Source of the DNA: Bacteroidales bacterium UBA1735
GTDB lineage: Bacteria; Bacteroidota; Bacteroidia; Bacteroidales; Paludibacteraceae
DNA length: 8,104 nt
Assembly: GCA_002315745.1 (NCBI GenBank)
Contig: DCID01000019.1
Coordinates: forward strand, 29,668 to 37,771
Reading direction: 5' to 3'
Under the pieces are notes generated by a model, which searched no databases, was not told where the DNA came from, and saw only the letters and a list, made by a program, of their open reading frames with translations. This document shows positions 6,235-8,104 of the stretch, piece by piece (the first letter of the stretch is position 1; each line of letters begins with the position of its first letter). The translations under genes were made by a program, and so were the position numbers.

Positions 6235-7149
6235 ATGAAAATTAGTTTTGATCCATCATTACCCAGGGATTGGTTTGAGCGGTTATCCTTTTTGGAGGAA
6301 GCCACTTGTCCGCAGGATATAGAGATCCTGACCACTGATTTTTATCGCAAGATAACGGCAGAAGTATTGGATACGATGCCTAACCTGCGTTTGATTACTC
6401 AGTTTGGTGTAGGTTACGACAATATAGATGTGGCGACCTGTCATCAGCGTGGTATATTGGTAGCGAACACGCCTCAGCCTGTGATTGAGCCAACGGCAGA
6501 ACTTTGTATGGCGCTTATTTTTGGCATTGCCCGTCGTACAGCGGAGTTAGATCAAGCGATACGCGCTAATAAGGTAGAGTTTGGATTACTGCGTAACTTA
6601 GGTTCATCGTTGTATGGTAAGACCTTAGGTATCATAGGTATGGGTAATATAGGTCGTTCGGTAGCGCGTCGCGCTATAGCCTGTGGGATGACTATTATCT
6701 ACCATAACCGCCAGCCTGTGCCGGTCGAAGTCTTGCGCGCGTGCGGGATAGATAAGGCTACTTATGTGAGCCAAGAGGAGTTATTGACCACAGCAGACTT
6801 TGTGAGTCTCAATCTACCCTACTCGGCGGATGTGCATCATATCATCGGTGAACGGGAACTGAAGCGCATGAAACCGACCGCTTTCTTGATTAACACCGCG
6901 CGCGGTGCGCATGTAGATGAGGAGGCATTGATAGTGGCGTTGCAGCGTGGTACGATTGCGGGAGCGGCTTTGGATGTGTATGAGCATGAGCCTCGTATTA
7001 GTGATGGGCTGAAGACTTTGCCCAATGTGCTGTTGGTGCCCCATATTGGTACCGGTACTTGGGAAGGTAGGCGTGCGATGTGTGATGCGATGATCGATAA
7101 TATTATCGCTTTTGTGAATGGCGAACAGGATAAAATGACATTGGTATGA
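6235..7149 (+). CDS. D-isomer-specific 2-hydroxyacid dehydrogenase
   Basis: This 304-residue cytosolic oxidoreductase interconverts a 2-oxoacid and the D-2-hydroxyacid with a nicotinamide cofactor. Residues 1-98 and about 280-304 form the split substrate domain (FGVGYDNID at 57-65). Residues about 99-279 form the Rossmann domain with GMGNIG (135-140). The catalytic triad of the family is visible: Arg223 in NTARG, Glu252 in YEHEP and His270 in VPHIGTGT. After the second Rossmann strand the sequence is YHNRQ, without the Asp typical of NAD enzymes and with Arg159, which suggests NADPH preference (inference). There is no ACT domain, so it is shorter than many SerA proteins; glyoxylate/hydroxypyruvate reductase-like activity is plausible but the substrate is not certain. 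ATG 6235 is chosen because the longer frame from TTG 6184 would overlap the promoter. The stop overlaps the pepT start by four bases. Confidence 0.9.
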   Translation: MKISFDPSLPRDWFERLSFLEEATCPQDIEILTTDFYRKITAEVLDTMPNLRLITQFGVGYDNIDVATCHQRGILVANTPQPVIEPTAELCMALIFGIARRTAELDQAIRANKVEFGLLRNLGSSLYGKTLGIIGMGNIGRSVARRAIACGMTIIYHNRQPVPVEVLRACGIDKATYVSQEELLTTADFVSLNLPYSADVHHIIGERELKRMKPTAFLINTARGAHVDEEALIVALQRGTIAGAALDVYEHEPRISDGLKTLPNVLLVPHIGTGTWEGRRAMCDAMIDNIIAFVNGEQDKMTLV

Positions 7150-8104
7150 ATATAGTTGATCGATTTTTGAAGTATGTCAGTTTCTGCACCACTTCGGATG
7201 AAGAAACGAATATGACCCCGTCTACGCCGGGGCAGATGGAGTTTGCTCAGTACTTGGTTCAAGAACTGCGTGCCATAGGTTTGCAGGAGGTAGAGTTGGA
7301 TGATAATGGATACATTATGGCTACCCTACCCGCTAATGTAGAGGGCAAGCCCACGATAGGGTTTATAGCCCATATGGATACGTCTCCTGATGCGAGTGGT
7401 AAGCATGTGCAGCCCCGTATTGTGTCTAAGTATGACGGGAAGGATATTGAGTTGAGTGAAGGTATTGTGTTGGAGGTGGCTAAGTATCCAGAGATCCTCA
7501 AGTATAAGGGGCAAGACATTATTGTGACCAATGGTAAGACGCTATTGGGTGCGGACGATAAGGCAGGTATAGCAGAGATTGTGTCGGCCTGTGCGTATCT
7601 GATAGAGCATCCAGAGATCCAACATGGTACTATCCGTGTAGGTTTCACTCCGGATGAAGAGATCGGTCAAGGGGCGGATCATTTTGATGTCAAGAAGTTC
7701 GGTTGTGATTTTGCGTATACGATGGACGGTGGTGCGATAGGTGAGTTGGAGTACGAGAACTTCAATGCGGCTAGTTGCAAGATCACTATTCATGGCACGA
7801 ATGTGCATCCGGGTTATGGGTATCACAAGATGGTTAACTCGATGCGTATTGCCTACCAATTGGCGGTGATGTTGCCGCGTTGGGAGACGCCAGAGCATAC
7901 GCAAGGCTATGAAGGATTCTATCACTTAGTGGGTATGAATGGGACGGTGGAAGAGACGACATTGAGTTATATCATTCGCGACCATGATCGTGATCGTTTT
8001 GAGAGCCGTAAGCGGGAGATGGAGCATTTAGTGAATAAAGTGAACCGCGAATATGGGGAAGGAACGGCGGAGGTTGTGCTTCGTGATCAATATTATAATA
8101 TGCG
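7146..8104 (+). CDS. pepT: Peptidase T (tripeptide aminopeptidase), 3' end outside window
   Basis: The first 319 residues of a cytosolic M20-family metallopeptidase are present; the family is usually a little over 400 residues, so the C-terminus lies beyond the window. PepT removes the N-terminal residue from tripeptides using two metal ions. Visible landmarks are FIAHMDTSPD (His76 metal ligand, Asp78), LLGADDKAG (134-141, bridging Asp), FTPDEEIG (catalytic Glu171 with ligand Glu172) and YTMDGG (Asp194 ligand). The lid/dimerisation domain begins after about residue 205 with KITIHGTNVHPGYG and runs to the window edge (DQYYNM). The last metal-binding His is in the missing part. The ATG overlaps the dehydrogenase stop as ATGA, so the two are probably translationally coupled. 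No frameshift or internal stop is seen. Confidence 0.95.
   Translation, partial: MNIVDRFLKYVSFCTTSDEETNMTPSTPGQMEFAQYLVQELRAIGLQEVELDDNGYIMATLPANVEGKPTIGFIAHMDTSPDASGKHVQPRIVSKYDGKDIELSEGIVLEVAKYPEILKYKGQDIIVTNGKTLLGADDKAGIAEIVSACAYLIEHPEIQHGTIRVGFTPDEEIGQGADHFDVKKFGCDFAYTMDGGAIGELEYENFNAASCKITIHGTNVHPGYGYHKMVNSMRIAYQLAVMLPRWETPEHTQGYEGFYHLVGMNGTVEETTLSYIIRDHDRDRFESRKREMEHLVNKVNREYGEGTAEVVLRDQYYNM

Noticed and set aside
6837..7925. Overlapping minus-strand open frames across the dehydrogenase and pepT
   Set aside because: They are antisense to two genes with intact catalytic motifs, overlap one another in different frames and show no domain or promoter.

Overview
The window looks like chromosomal DNA from a member of the Bacteroidota, most likely the order Bacteroidales. 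Two intergenic promoters match the Bacteroides-type consensus (TTTG, about 19-21 bases, then TAnnTTTG). Start codons follow A/T-rich leaders without strong Shine-Dalgarno sequences. The gene content is also typical of the phylum: an OMP_b-brl_3-type TonB receptor, a PadR/PspC/DUF2807 operon, and a WYL regulator of the kind common in Bacteroides. The genus cannot be fixed from this sequence.

Layout. (1) 1-54: the 3' end of a tRNA gene with an encoded CCA, followed by an intrinsic terminator. (2) 55-309: a noncoding leader holding a 41-bp-period direct repeat, whose first copy can fold into a hairpin. (3) 310-1614, plus strand: a small protein resembling the ArdC N-terminal ssDNA-binding domain, then a WYL-domain regulator, probably co-transcribed. 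(4) 1638-6022, minus strand: a tight four-gene operon read right to left. It encodes a small PspC membrane protein, a PadR repressor, a membrane protein with a C-terminal head-GIN/DUF2807 domain, and a large outer-membrane beta-barrel receptor. Gaps are 3, 1 and 22 bases. A perfect Bacteroides-type promoter carrying three GTAC-centred sites drives it. (5) 6023-6234: a divergent control region with a second perfect promoter facing right. (6) 6235-8104, plus strand: a D-2-hydroxyacid dehydrogenase overlapping by 4 bases with pepT (tripeptidase), which runs off the window end.

How the genes may work together. The PspC/PadR/DUF2807/receptor operon looks like a self-repressed cell-envelope module with inner-membrane, likely periplasmic and outer-membrane parts. 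Its trigger and substrate are unknown. The dehydrogenase/pepT pair looks like ordinary metabolism (2-oxoacid reduction and peptide breakdown). The ArdC-like/WYL pair next to a tRNA gene is the most accessory-like part of the window. However, I see no integrase, attachment-site duplication or insertion sequence, so a mobile origin is only a suggestion. I do not see a clearly new defence system or any other clearly undescribed system. The best candidates for follow-up are the repeat leader before the ArdC-like gene and the PadR operator/envelope operon.
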